A stretch of 64,000 nt of DNA, taken from contig NZ_VAWF01000002.1 of assembly GCF_005869845.1 (NCBI RefSeq), positions 186,001 to 250,000 of the forward strand, given 5' to 3'. The notes below the pieces were generated by a model that was not told the origin of the DNA, searched no databases, and saw only the letters and a list, made by a program, of their open reading frames with translations. The number at the start of each line of letters is the position of its first letter. The stretch's first letter is position 1. The DNA comes from Fodinibius saliphilus. Its GTDB lineage: Bacteria > Bacteroidota > Rhodothermia > Balneolales > Balneolaceae. Shown piece by piece: positions 33,443 to 43,394 of this stretch. A program made the translations under genes and the position numbers.

Positions 33443-36400
33443 TTAGAAATTAATATTGAAACCGATACGATAGCTTCTGGCCTGAGGATAAACTCCCCGG
33501 TCTATACCAACATTCAATGGAGAAGAAGCACCTATTTCCGGATCGAAGCCACTATAACTGGTAAGGGTGTACAGGTTATCAGCAGATACATACACACGGG
33601 TTTTAGAAAGCCCGACCTTCTGTAGTAATTGGCTAGGCAGATTGTATCCTACCTGCACATTTTTTATTCGCAAGTAAGAACCATCTTCAACATATAGATC
33701 CGAAATCCTGGTCCAGTTTTGATTGCTATCATTCCAGGAGAAACGCGGCATCTCATTAGAAGTACCTTCACCATTCCAACGATTAAGATACTTTACCGGC
33801 ATGTTTGTCATTTTCAGATCATGTCTGCGAGTAGCATTGAAAATATCATTACCAATAGTCCCCTGCATGAATATTGAAATATCGAACTCTTTATAGTCTG
33901 CCCCCAGGTTGATTCCATAAGTAGCATCAGGCGTTGGATTCCCAATCATGGTCCGATCGGCATCATTGATAACTCCATCACCATTCAGATCTCGGAAACG
34001 CACATCTCCGGGTACGGCATTCCCTTGGATAGGAGTACCATTTTTTGAATAATTATTAATCTCCTGTTGGTTTTGGAAGATTCCATCGGTCTCATACCCC
34101 CAGAAATAACCGATTGGGTACCCTTCTTCAGCCCGACTGACAATACCAAAGGTTGAAAAGCCAGCACCGGTTATCACTCCTTCGGCATTCCCGATATGAG
34201 TCACTTCATTCTGGTTGAAAGCAACATTAGCACCTATACTATAGCTAAACTCCTCGCCATAGTTTCGATAGGTAACACTAAGTTCGACCCCCTCATTTTG
34301 GACACTTCCACCATTAACAATTGGAGGATTAGCACCTACATGTCCAAGTATTGGAGCTTCGACTAATAGACCTTTTGTTTCTTTGAGATAGTAGTCAGAA
34401 GTAATCATCACCTTATCATCAAAGAGGCCAAGATCAATTCCAATATTAAACTGCTCCGAAGTTTCCCACTTCAACCCTGGATTTGATATCCTTGCCGGCA
34501 CTGAACCTGTAACAAACTTTTCGTCTGCACCAAAGGTATATCCGTTACCAGCTGCAATAGTGGAGGTATAGGCAAAATTACCTATGTTCTGATTTCCATT
34601 CTGCCCCCATGAAGCACGTAGCTTCAATAGATTTATGATCTCCATCTCCTCCATAAAACGCTCATTACTAGCTACCCATCCAGCAGAAACCGAGGGGAAA
34701 ACAGCATATCGATTATCCGGTCCAAACTTGGAGGATCCATCAACCCTTACAATCCCCGTTAAAAGATATTTTTCATCAAAGTTGTATGAAGCCCGACCAA
34801 AATATGAGAGTAACTTTTCGTTGTAAGCTCCTCCTGTTGTACGCATAGATTCTTCATCAGAAGCAACATTAATCCATGCATTTTCCGGATCCGACATTAA
34901 GAGTCCCGCCTTAGAACCAAAGAGATCTTCTCCATGAACCTTCTGCGCAGTAACCCCACCTAACATCTTTATGTTATGTTTATCAAAATCCTGCTCGTAT
35001 GAAATCGTATTTTCAAAGTTCCATGTGAAATATCGGCTCTCCGTTTTACTTACAAGCGAGCTGCTACTATTCTGTGCTGCATTTAAATAATACACAGGAC
35101 TATAGTTATCATTCTTCACAAAAGCGGCGTCAATACCCAAAGTACTCTTTACTACTAAATTGGGAAGCACTTCATACTCGGCATATAAATTATTTACCAG
35201 TTTGTCTACTTGTGTACTACCATGCGTAGTTTCAAGGCGAGCTAAGGGATTGACAATCTCCTGCGTTACATAGTTTGAAATACCGTAGTAACGGCCGTCA
35301 TTTTGAACAGCATGTTCTGGGTAACTTTGCAAGTCTTGCTCATCCGTTTCATAGATGGGCGTAAGCGGGTCCATATTTAATGCATTACTCAATGGAGATC
35401 CCCATTCACTATTACTCAGAACTGCCTTACGATCTATTCGGCTGTAATTAAGGCTGTTCCCAAACTTAAATACCTCACTAACTTCGTTATCCAACTTCAA
35501 ATTAAGTGTATAGCGGTCAAATTGTGACTTTTCTGCACCCACAATTCCTTCCTGAGAAAAATAGGATAACCCAGAAGAATAAGTTGTTTTGTCATTACCC
35601 CCTGAAATCGTTACCTGATGATTCATCATCGGCGCATTCTCATTAAATACAGCAGACTGCCAGTCGGTACCTCCCGAAACATTTTGCCCAACAGGAAATG
35701 GCATACTTAAGCCTGCGTTTGCTGCTCCTTCATTCATCATCATCATATATTGCTGGGCATTCAACACATTCATCTCCTTCCACGCATTCTGGATACCGGC
35801 ATATCCCTCATAAGATACTTTCGTTTCTCCAGCTTGTCCTGATTTTGTAGTAATTAGTACTACCCCATTTGCAGCCCGTGCCCCATAAATAGCAGCAGAT
35901 GCTGCATCTTTTAATACCTCCATAGATTCTATAGATCCAGGATTTAAATAATCAATACCGTTTACAGGCTGTCCATCTACAACATATAATGGGCTGGCAT
36001 CTCCTGTGGTGCCCGCACCTCGAATTCGCACTGTGGGCATTTCACCCGGCTGGCCAGACTGATTCGCAACATAAACACCTGCACTACGACCCTGGAGCGC
36101 CTGTTCAACGCGCAATACCGGTGCTTCTTCAATATCCTCGCTGCTTACCGAAGAAACCGATCCCGTTATTTCGCTTCTTTTCTTAGTACCATACCCTACT
36201 ACAACTATTTCATCGCCCGTTGACAGGACCGACTCTTCAAGCATTACATCTATCACTCTTCGTCCCTGAACTGGAATTTCCTGTGTCTGAAATCCGAGAA
36301 ATGAAACCACCAATGTATCATTTTCACTAACAGAAGTGAGAGCATACTCTCCATTATTATTTGTGGAAGTACCCCTTGTTGTTCCCTTGAGCATTATGTT

Positions 36401-36823
36401 AACACCGGGCAACCGTTCACCGGCATCACTACTTCTCACTGTCCCCGTTACAGTGTCTGCTTTAGTCGCAGATATCATTTCCAGAGGCTGAGCAGAAATA
36501 ACAAAGGTCCGCTTGTCCAGATATGATGAAACTAACCCATGAGGGGCAAGAAGTGACTTGATCTCTTGTCGTAATGTTTGTTCTGCTTTAGATTTTACCG
36601 AACTAAACTTCCCCGAGATAAGACTAGAACTGTAGAAAAAAGAAATATTATATTCCTCTTCAAGCTGGTTAAGCCGTGTTTCTAATGCTACTCTTTCCTC
36701 TGCAACGTAATTTAAGCCAATATTTTCACTCGAAACATATTGGGTGTCCTGTTTAGCCCACATTGTATTAATACCACACAGTACAATAAACAGAACTGAC
36801 AAAAGGTATCTATTCGTTTTCAT
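33443..36823 (-). CDS. susC: SusC-type TonB-dependent receptor with STN signalling domain
   Basis: A 1126-aa outer-membrane importer. Order: signal peptide (to about 23), STN/secretin-TonB domain (about 45-112) as found in receptors that signal through FecR/FecI, CarboxypepD-like domain (about 123-197), the SusC motif VVVGYGTKKRSEITGSVS, plug (about 215-325, LYVVDGQPVNG, AAIYGARAANGVVLITTK) and a 22-strand barrel ending YRIGFNINF. The STN domain and the upstream fecR/fecI genes indicate that substrate binding triggers transcription. With SusD, GH16 and GH3 it forms a beta-glucan import system. Confidence 0.94.
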   Translation of the reverse strand: MKTNRYLLSVLFIVLCGINTMWAKQDTQYVSSENIGLNYVAEERVALETRLNQLEEEYNISFFYSSSLISGKFSSVKSKAEQTLRQEIKSLLAPHGLVSSYLDKRTFVISAQPLEMISATKADTVTGTVRSSDAGERLPGVNIMLKGTTRGTSTNNNGEYALTSVSENDTLVVSFLGFQTQEIPVQGRRVIDVMLEESVLSTGDEIVVVGYGTKKRSEITGSVSSVSSEDIEEAPVLRVEQALQGRSAGVYVANQSGQPGEMPTVRIRGAGTTGDASPLYVVDGQPVNGIDYLNPGSIESMEVLKDAASAAIYGARAANGVVLITTKSGQAGETKVSYEGYAGIQNAWKEMNVLNAQQYMMMMNEGAANAGLSMPFPVGQNVSGGTDWQSAVFNENAPMMNHQVTISGGNDKTTYSSGLSYFSQEGIVGAEKSQFDRYTLNLKLDNEVSEVFKFGNSLNYSRIDRKAVLSNSEWGSPLSNALNMDPLTPIYETDEQDLQSYPEHAVQNDGRYYGISNYVTQEIVNPLARLETTHGSTQVDKLVNNLYAEYEVLPNLVVKSTLGIDAAFVKNDNYSPVYYLNAAQNSSSSLVSKTESRYFTWNFENTISYEQDFDKHNIKMLGGVTAQKVHGEDLFGSKAGLLMSDPENAWINVASDEESMRTTGGAYNEKLLSYFGRASYNFDEKYLLTGIVRVDGSSKFGPDNRYAVFPSVSAGWVASNERFMEEMEIINLLKLRASWGQNGNQNIGNFAYTSTIAAGNGYTFGADEKFVTGSVPARISNPGLKWETSEQFNIGIDLGLFDDKVMITSDYYLKETKGLLVEAPILGHVGANPPIVNGGSVQNEGVELSVTYRNYGEEFSYSIGANVAFNQNEVTHIGNAEGVITGAGFSTFGIVSRAEEGYPIGYFWGYETDGIFQNQQEINNYSKNGTPIQGNAVPGDVRFRDLNGDGVINDADRTMIGNPTPDATYGINLGADYKEFDISIFMQGTIGNDIFNATRRHDLKMTNMPVKYLNRWNGEGTSNEMPRFSWNDSNQNWTRISDLYVEDGSYLRIKNVQVGYNLPSQLLQKVGLSKTRVYVSADNLYTLTSYSGFDPEIGASSPLNVGIDRGVYPQARSYRIGFNINF

Positions 36824-36881
36824 ATCATTACAATTTTCTAGAGTTCTTTATTAATTATGCAAAACTAGCTCACTCAAAGAC

Positions 36882-37934
36882 TTACTTTTTTTCCACAAAC
36901 AGTGTTTTATTTCTTTTGATAATTTTGACATTCATCGTTTTTGATATCCCCTCTATGAGGTGGTTTAAGTCTAAATTCCGGAATTTGCCCGTCAGTTTTT
37001 CCGTAAGAAGATGCTTCTGCTTAACCTTTACCTTAACATCATAGGTGAATTCAATTCGCTTTATCAGCTCGGAGAAAGGGGTATTATCCAAAACCAAGCT
37101 ATCAGTAGACCAGGAAGTATATACCTTGGGATTAACATTGCTTACCTCGATTTTATCCATCCCTTTAGCAAGAAGGGCAAGCTCTCCCGGCTCCATTTCG
37201 TACTGTATTGCATCTTTATCGGGAGCCCCCTTGTTTTCTAAGCGTACACGACCTTCAGCAAGAACTACCCTGGTTTGCTCACCGCTTGTATTTACGGCGA
37301 ACTCTGTTCCTAAAACCGATACATCCCCATCGGGGGTGTGAACAATAAAGGTCCTGGAGTTAGAGTCCGATTTACGGGTTATGTTAAAGAATGCCTCTCC
37401 CTCTAGCCATACTTCTACTGCATTGCTACCTTTTACATTTTCTGGCATACGCATTGTTGAATGGGCATTCATCACTATCTCGGAACCATCAGAATAGTGT
37501 ACTGCCGTTCGTTCGCCGTACTCTGTAGTTAATGTTCTATATGCGATCGAGGAGGCCTGGCTATTTTCAGTTCCGTCGTTCTGAAAAAATGCTTGCCGGC
37601 CAATAAAACCAACGAGGAGTAAAATACCTGCTGCCGCAGCCATTGTTGCCCAAACCACTTTCTTATGCTGTTTTCGAATTGCATTTAATGGCTTGAAATA
37701 TTTTTCGCTTTCAATACGCGCCATTAATTTTTGCAGCTCCGGTTCAGCGTTAGGAGCGGATACTGTTTCAACTCCATCTTTTAACAACTCGCGACCTTGC
37801 TTTACAAGTTCGGCATACTCTGCCTTTTCTTGCATCCATTCAGACCACTGGGCCTCTTCATTCTCCGAAGCAGTCCCTTTTAGAAACCTGATGAATGAAT
37901 CATCAAGTAGTAATTCGGAGAGTTTTTTCGACAT
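36882..37934 (-). CDS. FecR-family anti-sigma factor
   Basis: About 350 aa from ATG 37934, preferred because AGAGG lies seven bases upstream; in-frame Mets at 37940 and 37997 are less well placed. A cytoplasmic sigma-binding N-terminus (about 1-85, LLLDDSFIRFLKGTASENEEAQWSEWM) is followed by one transmembrane helix (about 88-105, WATMAAAAGILLLVGFIG), a periplasmic FecR domain (YRTLTTEYGERTAVHYSDGSEIVMNAHS, EVWLEGEAFFNI, GTEFAVNT) and a C-terminal DUF4974 domain that contacts the receptor STN domain. It lies between fecI and susC, all on the minus strand. Confidence 0.93.
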   Translation of the reverse strand: MSKKLSELLLDDSFIRFLKGTASENEEAQWSEWMQEKAEYAELVKQGRELLKDGVETVSAPNAEPELQKLMARIESEKYFKPLNAIRKQHKKVVWATMAAAAGILLLVGFIGRQAFFQNDGTENSQASSIAYRTLTTEYGERTAVHYSDGSEIVMNAHSTMRMPENVKGSNAVEVWLEGEAFFNITRKSDSNSRTFIVHTPDGDVSVLGTEFAVNTSGEQTRVVLAEGRVRLENKGAPDKDAIQYEMEPGELALLAKGMDKIEVSNVNPKVYTSWSTDSLVLDNTPFSELIKRIEFTYDVKVKVKQKHLLTEKLTGKFRNLDLNHLIEGISKTMNVKIIKRNKTLFVEKK

Positions 37935-38096
37935 CTGCATTCCTCTTTTCGTTAAGTTAACCTCGATTGCACCCTTAAAGAGGAAGTCAAATCTCATTTC
38001 TACTCAATTTTTTTCAAGAAAAATGAAATATTTTTTTGCAAACACATAAGTAACTGAGCGACATGACGTTACAGCCCTATCCTAGTCTCAAAAAAT

Positions 38097-38669
38097 TTAT
38101 TTATTCAAGATATTTCGGAGTTTTTTTATAGCATCTGACAAAATATTGTAGATACTTTGTGCGCGAACTTGCATTACCCCTGTCATTTCTTGCGTAGACA
38201 GCCCCTCAAAATATTTCAAAAAAATAGCTTCCCGTTGACGAGGAGTCAGACCTTTTATTGCTTCCTTAACCTTTCCTTTTTTTTCCTTCTTAATATCAAG
38301 AACCTCAACCCATTTGTCGTACTTAAAATGAATTTGAAATTCTTCCAATGAATATTCCTCATGTCTCTTTTCTCGCCGTACACTGGCCGATTTCTCATTT
38401 AATATCTCGCGCCGAAGTGAAACAAATAAATAAGCTCGCACCGACTGTACCTCTGTCAATCTCTCTCTGTATTTCCAAAGCTGATAAAAAACTTCCTGAA
38501 TAGCATCACGCACTTTCTGATCATTAGCTACAATCCTGTAGCCGTACCCATAAAGTGAATCAAAGTATTTGTTAAAAATTGCAGCAAGTGCCTTCTTATT
38601 GCCTTGGCGAATTTCTTCCCAAAGCAAATCGTTGGCAATGCTCTTACTTTCATGCTGTTCAGATCCCAT
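38097..38669 (-). CDS. ECF sigma factor, FecI-like
   Basis: A 190-aa extracytoplasmic-function sigma factor. Region 2 lies at about 25-90 (AAIFNKYFDSLYGYGYRIVAND, VFYQLWKYRERL, VRAYLFVSLRREILN) and region 4 at about 130-185 (IKGLTPRQREAIFLKYFEGLSTQEMTGVMQVRAQSIYN). It starts the regulatory cassette fecI-fecR-susC: when the receptor binds its glucan, FecR releases this sigma to transcribe the locus. The 162-bp gap to fecR is longer than usual. The gene is divergent from GH3 with a 328-bp shared region. Confidence 0.93.
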   Translation of the reverse strand: MGSEQHESKSIANDLLWEEIRQGNKKALAAIFNKYFDSLYGYGYRIVANDQKVRDAIQEVFYQLWKYRERLTEVQSVRAYLFVSLRREILNEKSASVRREKRHEEYSLEEFQIHFKYDKWVEVLDIKKEKKGKVKEAIKGLTPRQREAIFLKYFEGLSTQEMTGVMQVRAQSIYNILSDAIKKLRNILNK

Positions 38670-38997
38670 TAATTTCCCGGACCCATCAAATTATTATTTC
38701 ATTTACCCTATCCAATACTATTTAGAAAAAGGAAGGAATGATTTTAACCCTACCAATTGGTTAATAAGTAACCATCATTTTTTCCTAAAAGCATTTATAA
38801 ACTATTATAGCAAAATATTTATACAAAATATTTAATAAACCATCTTGATTGTTGCCAATACTAGCATTAGATTCTGTCAGTTTCGTCGTTCTGAAATTTA
38901 TTACTGACCGTGCTTCCCAGTTCCCTTTTACTGAAAAGGCATTAAATAAGGTCAGCAGCTTTTAACCAGCAATATTTTAAATTTCAGGACTTTATTT
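38670..38997. other. Divergent promoter region between fecI and GH3 genes
   Basis: 328 bp, AT-rich, expected to hold the two divergent promoters of the glucan locus. I see no operator palindrome I can name, and no small gene. A short hairpin CTTTTACTGAAAAG occurs near 38930. Confidence 0.5.
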
Positions 38998-41352
38998 ATG
39001 TTACAGCTTCCGAACCGATATAGTAGCCTTAGAAGGCGAACCCCTTTTATAATTGGGATTACTCTGAGCGTTATACTTTTTTGTTTAGGAATAAGTACAC
39101 CCATTTTCGCTCAATCCTATTTAGACGCATCTCTATCAATTGATGATCGGGTTGAAGATCTTCTCAACCGAATGACTGTTGAGGAGAAAGTTGGGCAAAT
39201 GACACAGCTGAATATTACCCTAATAAACAATACCGGGGAGCAACGTAATGTTGAGCTTAATGCCCAAAAGGCAAGAGAACTTCTCACCAAACATCATATC
39301 GGATCTTTTCTTAACGGTGAAGCGGTTCCTCCTGGTCAATGGGTTAAATATGTGAAAGATCTCCAGCAAATTGCTGTTGAAGAAACCCGACTTGGTATCC
39401 CCATCATATATGGCATCGACCATATTCATGGAGCTAGCTATGTTCAGGGCAGCACCATATTCCCACACAATATTAATATTGGTGCTACTTTTAATCCTAG
39501 TAATTCCTATAACAATGGTAAGATAACCGCCTTAGAGTCAGCACCTTTGGGCCATACCTGGAACTTTGCCCCTGTTCTCGACCTGGGACGTAACCCGTAC
39601 TGGGCGCGCCAGTATGAAACCTTCGGAGAAGATCCATACCTCGCCTCTCAGTTGGGGAAGGCATACGTTACCGGTTACCAAAAGAAACACACAAAAACAG
39701 TCCCTTACGGTCTGGCGGCAACAGCCAAACATTTTATTGGTTATTCTGTACCCCGCTCAGGTTGGGACCGCACCCCGGTAAATCTTTCGATGCAAGCACT
39801 TCACGAATTTCATCGTCCATCTTTTCAGGCTGCAATTGATGCTGGAGTTAAGACCATAATGGTAAACAGTGGTGAAGTGAACGGGATCCCAGTACATGCA
39901 TCTAAAAAACTACTCACCAACCTACTTCGTGATGAGATGGGTTTTGAAGGGGTAGCGGTAACTGATTGGGATGATATTGGAAAACTTGTCGATTATCACA
40001 AAACAGCTCGTAATTATGAAGAGGCAACATATCAGGCCGTAAATGCCGGAATTGACATGAGCATGACACCGACTTCTTTAAAATTTAATGAAAGCCTGCT
40101 CAGCTTAGTCGACAAAGGCAAAATAAGTGAACAGCGTCTTAATAAATCGGTGAAGCGTATCTTGCGACTAAAGTTTGAACTCGGATTATTTGAGCATCCC
40201 TATCCATCAGAAAAGGGGCTAAACGATATTGGAAGTGACAGCCATAAAAATATTGCTTTACAGGCAGCCCAAGAATCAATGGTACTATTGAAAAATGACA
40301 ATAATACGCTTCCCCTAACTAAAGAGATCAATCAAATTTTAGTAGTGGGTCCATCAGCAAATGACAAAAGTAACCTGGCCGGTGGTTGGACAATCGCCTG
40401 GCAAGGGGCTTCTGAAGTTCGCTATCCTGATTCTATGCCTACTATTACAGAGGCCATCACAGATAGATTTTCTAATGCTGAAGTTGTAAGTATGGATTCT
40501 ATAGGAACCCCGGGATCTGAGCTCCGCAACAAATTTAATAAGGCGATCAAAGCTTCCGATGCCGTTATCATTGCTGCCGGAGAAAATCCTTATACAGAGT
40601 TTGTAGGGAATATCACCAATCTCAAACTGGCCGAAAAACAACTTGAAATTATCAAGACTGTTAACAGCTATAACAAACCTTCAGTATTAGTGTTAGTAGA
40701 AGGCAGACCACGAGTAATAACAGAAATCGTTGACGAAACAGATGCTATTCTCTGGGCAGGACTTCCCGGCTTTGAAGGGGCAAAAGCAATAACAGATGTT
40801 ATAAGTGGAGACTATAATCCCAGTGGTAAACTCCCATTTTCTTATCCGCAATTTGTAGGACATACAACACCTTACAATCACAAATCTAGTGCCGTCTACT
40901 TTTTTGATGCTGATGTTGCCAATAATATTGAACAAGCAAACAAAACTACTGCACTTTGGAGTTTTGGTCATGGTCTCAGCTATACCGACTACAGCTACGA
41001 ATCCCTGACTATGGAAGATAGCACCTATAACGAATCAGAAACAGTTACTGCAAATATCACTGTCACAAACACTGGTGATATTGCCGGTACTGAGACTGTC
41101 TTATGGTATTTTTCAGATAACGTCGGTACGATCACACGACCAGTTAAAGAACTGGTCAAGTTCCAGCGTGTACATCTAAAAGCGGGTGAAAGCAAAGAAG
41201 TTACGCTTACACTAGACCCCCAAAAGCAATTATCATATCCTAACGCTAATGGAGAACAAATACTTGAAGAAGGATATTTTAATTTATACGTCGGTGAAGA
41301 ATCGCAAAGATTTTACATAAAGACTAACAGATCGAGTGCCTCTGCAGATTAA
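38998..41352 (+). CDS. GH3 beta-glucosidase (BglX-like)
   Basis: A 784-aa secreted or periplasmic glycoside hydrolase family 3 enzyme that releases glucose from beta-glucan oligosaccharides. Signal peptide to about residue 39 (SVILFCLGISTPIFAQS). N-terminal TIM-barrel domain (about 45-395, MTVEEKVGQMTQL, ATAKHFIGYS) with nucleophile Asp323 in AVTDWDD, a GH3 C-terminal domain (about 420-650, ESMVLLKNDNNTLPL) and a fibronectin-III-like C-terminal domain (about 690-775, TVTNTGDIAGTETVLWYF). Length is normal for BglX. It diverges from the fecI-susCD block and completes the GH16 pathway. Confidence 0.93.
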   Translation: MLQLPNRYSSLRRRTPFIIGITLSVILFCLGISTPIFAQSYLDASLSIDDRVEDLLNRMTVEEKVGQMTQLNITLINNTGEQRNVELNAQKARELLTKHHIGSFLNGEAVPPGQWVKYVKDLQQIAVEETRLGIPIIYGIDHIHGASYVQGSTIFPHNINIGATFNPSNSYNNGKITALESAPLGHTWNFAPVLDLGRNPYWARQYETFGEDPYLASQLGKAYVTGYQKKHTKTVPYGLAATAKHFIGYSVPRSGWDRTPVNLSMQALHEFHRPSFQAAIDAGVKTIMVNSGEVNGIPVHASKKLLTNLLRDEMGFEGVAVTDWDDIGKLVDYHKTARNYEEATYQAVNAGIDMSMTPTSLKFNESLLSLVDKGKISEQRLNKSVKRILRLKFELGLFEHPYPSEKGLNDIGSDSHKNIALQAAQESMVLLKNDNNTLPLTKEINQILVVGPSANDKSNLAGGWTIAWQGASEVRYPDSMPTITEAITDRFSNAEVVSMDSIGTPGSELRNKFNKAIKASDAVIIAAGENPYTEFVGNITNLKLAEKQLEIIKTVNSYNKPSVLVLVEGRPRVITEIVDETDAILWAGLPGFEGAKAITDVISGDYNPSGKLPFSYPQFVGHTTPYNHKSSAVYFFDADVANNIEQANKTTALWSFGHGLSYTDYSYESLTMEDSTYNESETVTANITVTNTGDIAGTETVLWYFSDNVGTITRPVKELVKFQRVHLKAGESKEVTLTLDPQKQLSYPNANGEQILEEGYFNLYVGEESQRFYIKTNRSSASAD

Positions 41353-41387
41353 TTCTGCAATACTCTTTATCTAAACTTTTAATAATT

Positions 41388-41413
41388 GGCGGGGAGAATC
41401 ATATCTCTCCGCC
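41388..41413 (+). terminator. Hairpin after GH3 gene
   Basis: GGCGGGGAGA (41388-41397) pairs with TCTCTCCGCC (41404-41413), 10 bp with one G-T pair, 6-nt loop, 36 bp after the GH3 stop. No T run follows, so termination may be partial. Confidence 0.55.
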
Positions 41414-41506
41414 ATCAACACTTGTAACGCCCTCTGTGCTATTTGTACCGGCACTTATTAGAGGGCACTCCCGACAAGCCATTATCCCCCGAGAACTTTA
41501 TGGGGT

Positions 41507-41770
41507 CGCCAAAGATATTATTCAAAAGCATTAATCTATATCAAGGAACATCGATCAAAGATCGACCCTGACCAATCGTTGAGATCATATATTTTTCGTG
41601 TTGCGTATACCCGTATATTGAAACATCATCGAGACTACAAAAAGTTTAGTAATGATGAAAAAGCACCAGATTAGGAGTTAAAACTGACGCCCGGAGATCG
41701 TGCTCACGAATCAAGTTTACAGAAAGAGATAGCACAAACTATAGAGAAGATGCCCGAAAACGTGGAATAG
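41507..41770 (+). pseudogene. ECF sigma factor remnant
   Basis: The frame from 41507 reads RQRYYSKALIYIKEHRSKID, then PDQSLRSYIFRVAYTRILKHH, which is the region-2 pattern of ECF sigma factors (SLRxYIFRVAYxRILKHHR). It is interrupted by TAG after KAPD, continues in the same frame ELKLTPGDRAHESSLQKEI and AQTIEKMPENVE, the linker before region 4, and then stops; region 4 and the first helix of region 2 are missing. It is a decayed gene, possibly a former regulator of GH3 or of a lost neighbour. Confidence 0.75.
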
Positions 41771-41945
41771 TATTCCGCCCCTAATGATGATATTTGTGAT
41801 ATTGGATTGCAACCATCATTTAATCTGCGTATCCTATTTTTATTATCCTAAAATGGCTAGTTAACATCACTAATCAACAGCTTTACAATACAGCGCTACC
41901 TTTCTGGGATTATAATACATCTCCGCTTCAACAATTGCTTTACCT

Positions 41946-42692
41946 ATGTTTCGAACCTATTCCTATCTTTTACTTTTCTTGCCCTTACTTTTAGTTTCCT
42001 GCCAATCAACAGATCGATCTGTAGGCGAACCATCACTAGATCAAGAAACGGATCAAATATTGGCAGTTTTCCCAGAGCTCGAATTAAGGGATAGTACTAG
42101 CGGCTCAAATATAGAGCAGAATGATTCTACCCATTTCATTGATCATATTTATTACCACAAAGGGAAAAATGCTCCATTTACAGGCAGCATGGTAAATAAA
42201 ACCTGGAATGACACTCTTAAAGCGAAAGGGTTTTTTGAGGAGGGAAGAATTCAACGATTTGTCTCCTGGTACCCAAATGGAAACATGAACTCAGAAATGA
42301 TTGTAACCCCAGACAGTACCGATGCGAAATATATAACTACAACCTGGCATCATTCCGGAACGCTAAAATCCAAGTATAACAGGCATTCTGGCAAACGATA
42401 TTTTGAAAGTGGTACATTAAAATCAAAATGGAATAAAAACAGAGCCTTTGATTTCTGGGAAAATGGAAACCCTAAAGCTATCTGGCCACTGGAAAAAGAT
42501 GGGGAAATCTCTTTTTATCATGGTGAATTTACGGCCTGGAATCCCAACAACACAATTTCAACCAAAGGTATATTTAAAGACGGTCGCAAACATGGCAAAT
42601 GGGTCTACCGAGATAGTACCGGCAGTATAGAAAAAATAATCATCTATAAAAATGGTAAAGCAGACTCCACAATAAGTCCCACCCAACAGTAG
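41946..42692 (+). CDS. Lipoprotein with MORN/YwqK-like repeats
   Basis: A 248-aa lipoprotein (signal LLLFLPLLLVSC, Cys at about 19). The body has repeated short beta units of the MORN-variant/YwqK antitoxin type: FEEGRIQRFVSWYPNGNMNSE, HHSGTLKSKYNRHSGKRYFESG, ENGNPKAIWPLEKDG, FKDGRKHGKWVYRDSTG. Such repeats are frequent in Bacteroidota surface proteins; a role as a toxin antidote is only a family-level hint. It is a single gene, convergent with tonB, the two stop codons being 36 bp apart. Confidence 0.78.
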   Translation: MFRTYSYLLLFLPLLLVSCQSTDRSVGEPSLDQETDQILAVFPELELRDSTSGSNIEQNDSTHFIDHIYYHKGKNAPFTGSMVNKTWNDTLKAKGFFEEGRIQRFVSWYPNGNMNSEMIVTPDSTDAKYITTTWHHSGTLKSKYNRHSGKRYFESGTLKSKWNKNRAFDFWENGNPKAIWPLEKDGEISFYHGEFTAWNPNNTISTKGIFKDGRKHGKWVYRDSTGSIEKIIIYKNGKADSTISPTQQ

Positions 42693-42728
42693 TTTCATAC
42701 CATATTTAACTATTGAATGCCTCTACTT

Positions 42729-43394
42729 TTATTTTAAGACAAATGTAATAGGCAAACTATACTGTACACATACTGCATTGCCACGCTGCCTTCCCGGTTC
42801 AAATTGAGCAAGATTTACAACCCGAAGAGCCTCCTGATCACAGCCACCCCCAATTCCGCGTATCACCTTGGGATCTTCTACCTCTCCCTTTTTATTAACT
42901 ACAAACTGTACAATTACTCGGCCTTCAATGCCTGCCATACGGGCATTCTTAGGATATTCAATATGTTTTTGTATCGATTCCAAGCCTCCTTTTAACTTCG
43001 GCATCTGCTCTACAGCGACAAAGAAGTTCTCTTCATCTTCGATGGGTTCTTCGGCCGTTTCCTTAGGTGGGGGGGGCAATCGGTCTACTTCTTGATCTAT
43101 ATCAAGTTCAGAATCAAGATTTAAAATTTGTTCCTCTATAATTTCATCATTGGGCACCTCTACAGGCGCTATAGGACGAGGAGGAGGGGGCGGCGTATGC
43201 TCTTGTCTCGTTTGCTCAATATCTTCCATGACAATGGCTTCACTTTGCTCATGGAACGTAATTTCTGTTTCCCCACCGCCACCAATAGGCAACTTGGTAA
43301 GAGCTACAAAAATGAGCAAACTCATGATTAATCCGCTTTCAAAGAAAAGCGTATAATACTTTTCGAGGTTCGATTTATTTTTAATAGGCATCAT
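42729..43394 (-). CDS. tonB: TonB energy transducer
   Basis: A 221-aa TonB protein. One N-terminal transmembrane helix (about 15-33, LFFESGLIMSLLIFVALTK), a Pro-rich linker with HTPPPPPRPIAPVEVP and RLPPPPKETAEEP, and a C-terminal TonB domain (about 140-221, EYPKNARMAGIEGRVIVQFVVNKKG, GGGCDQEALRVVNLAQFEPG). It carries proton-motive force from ExbBD to receptors such as SusC (33443) and the receptor at 45553. A strong AGGAGG lies just upstream of the two adjacent ATGs. No exbB or exbD is adjacent. Confidence 0.93.
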   Translation of the reverse strand: MMPIKNKSNLEKYYTLFFESGLIMSLLIFVALTKLPIGGGGETEITFHEQSEAIVMEDIEQTRQEHTPPPPPRPIAPVEVPNDEIIEEQILNLDSELDIDQEVDRLPPPPKETAEEPIEDEENFFVAVEQMPKLKGGLESIQKHIEYPKNARMAGIEGRVIVQFVVNKKGEVEDPKVIRGIGGGCDQEALRVVNLAQFEPGRQRGNAVCVQYSLPITFVLK

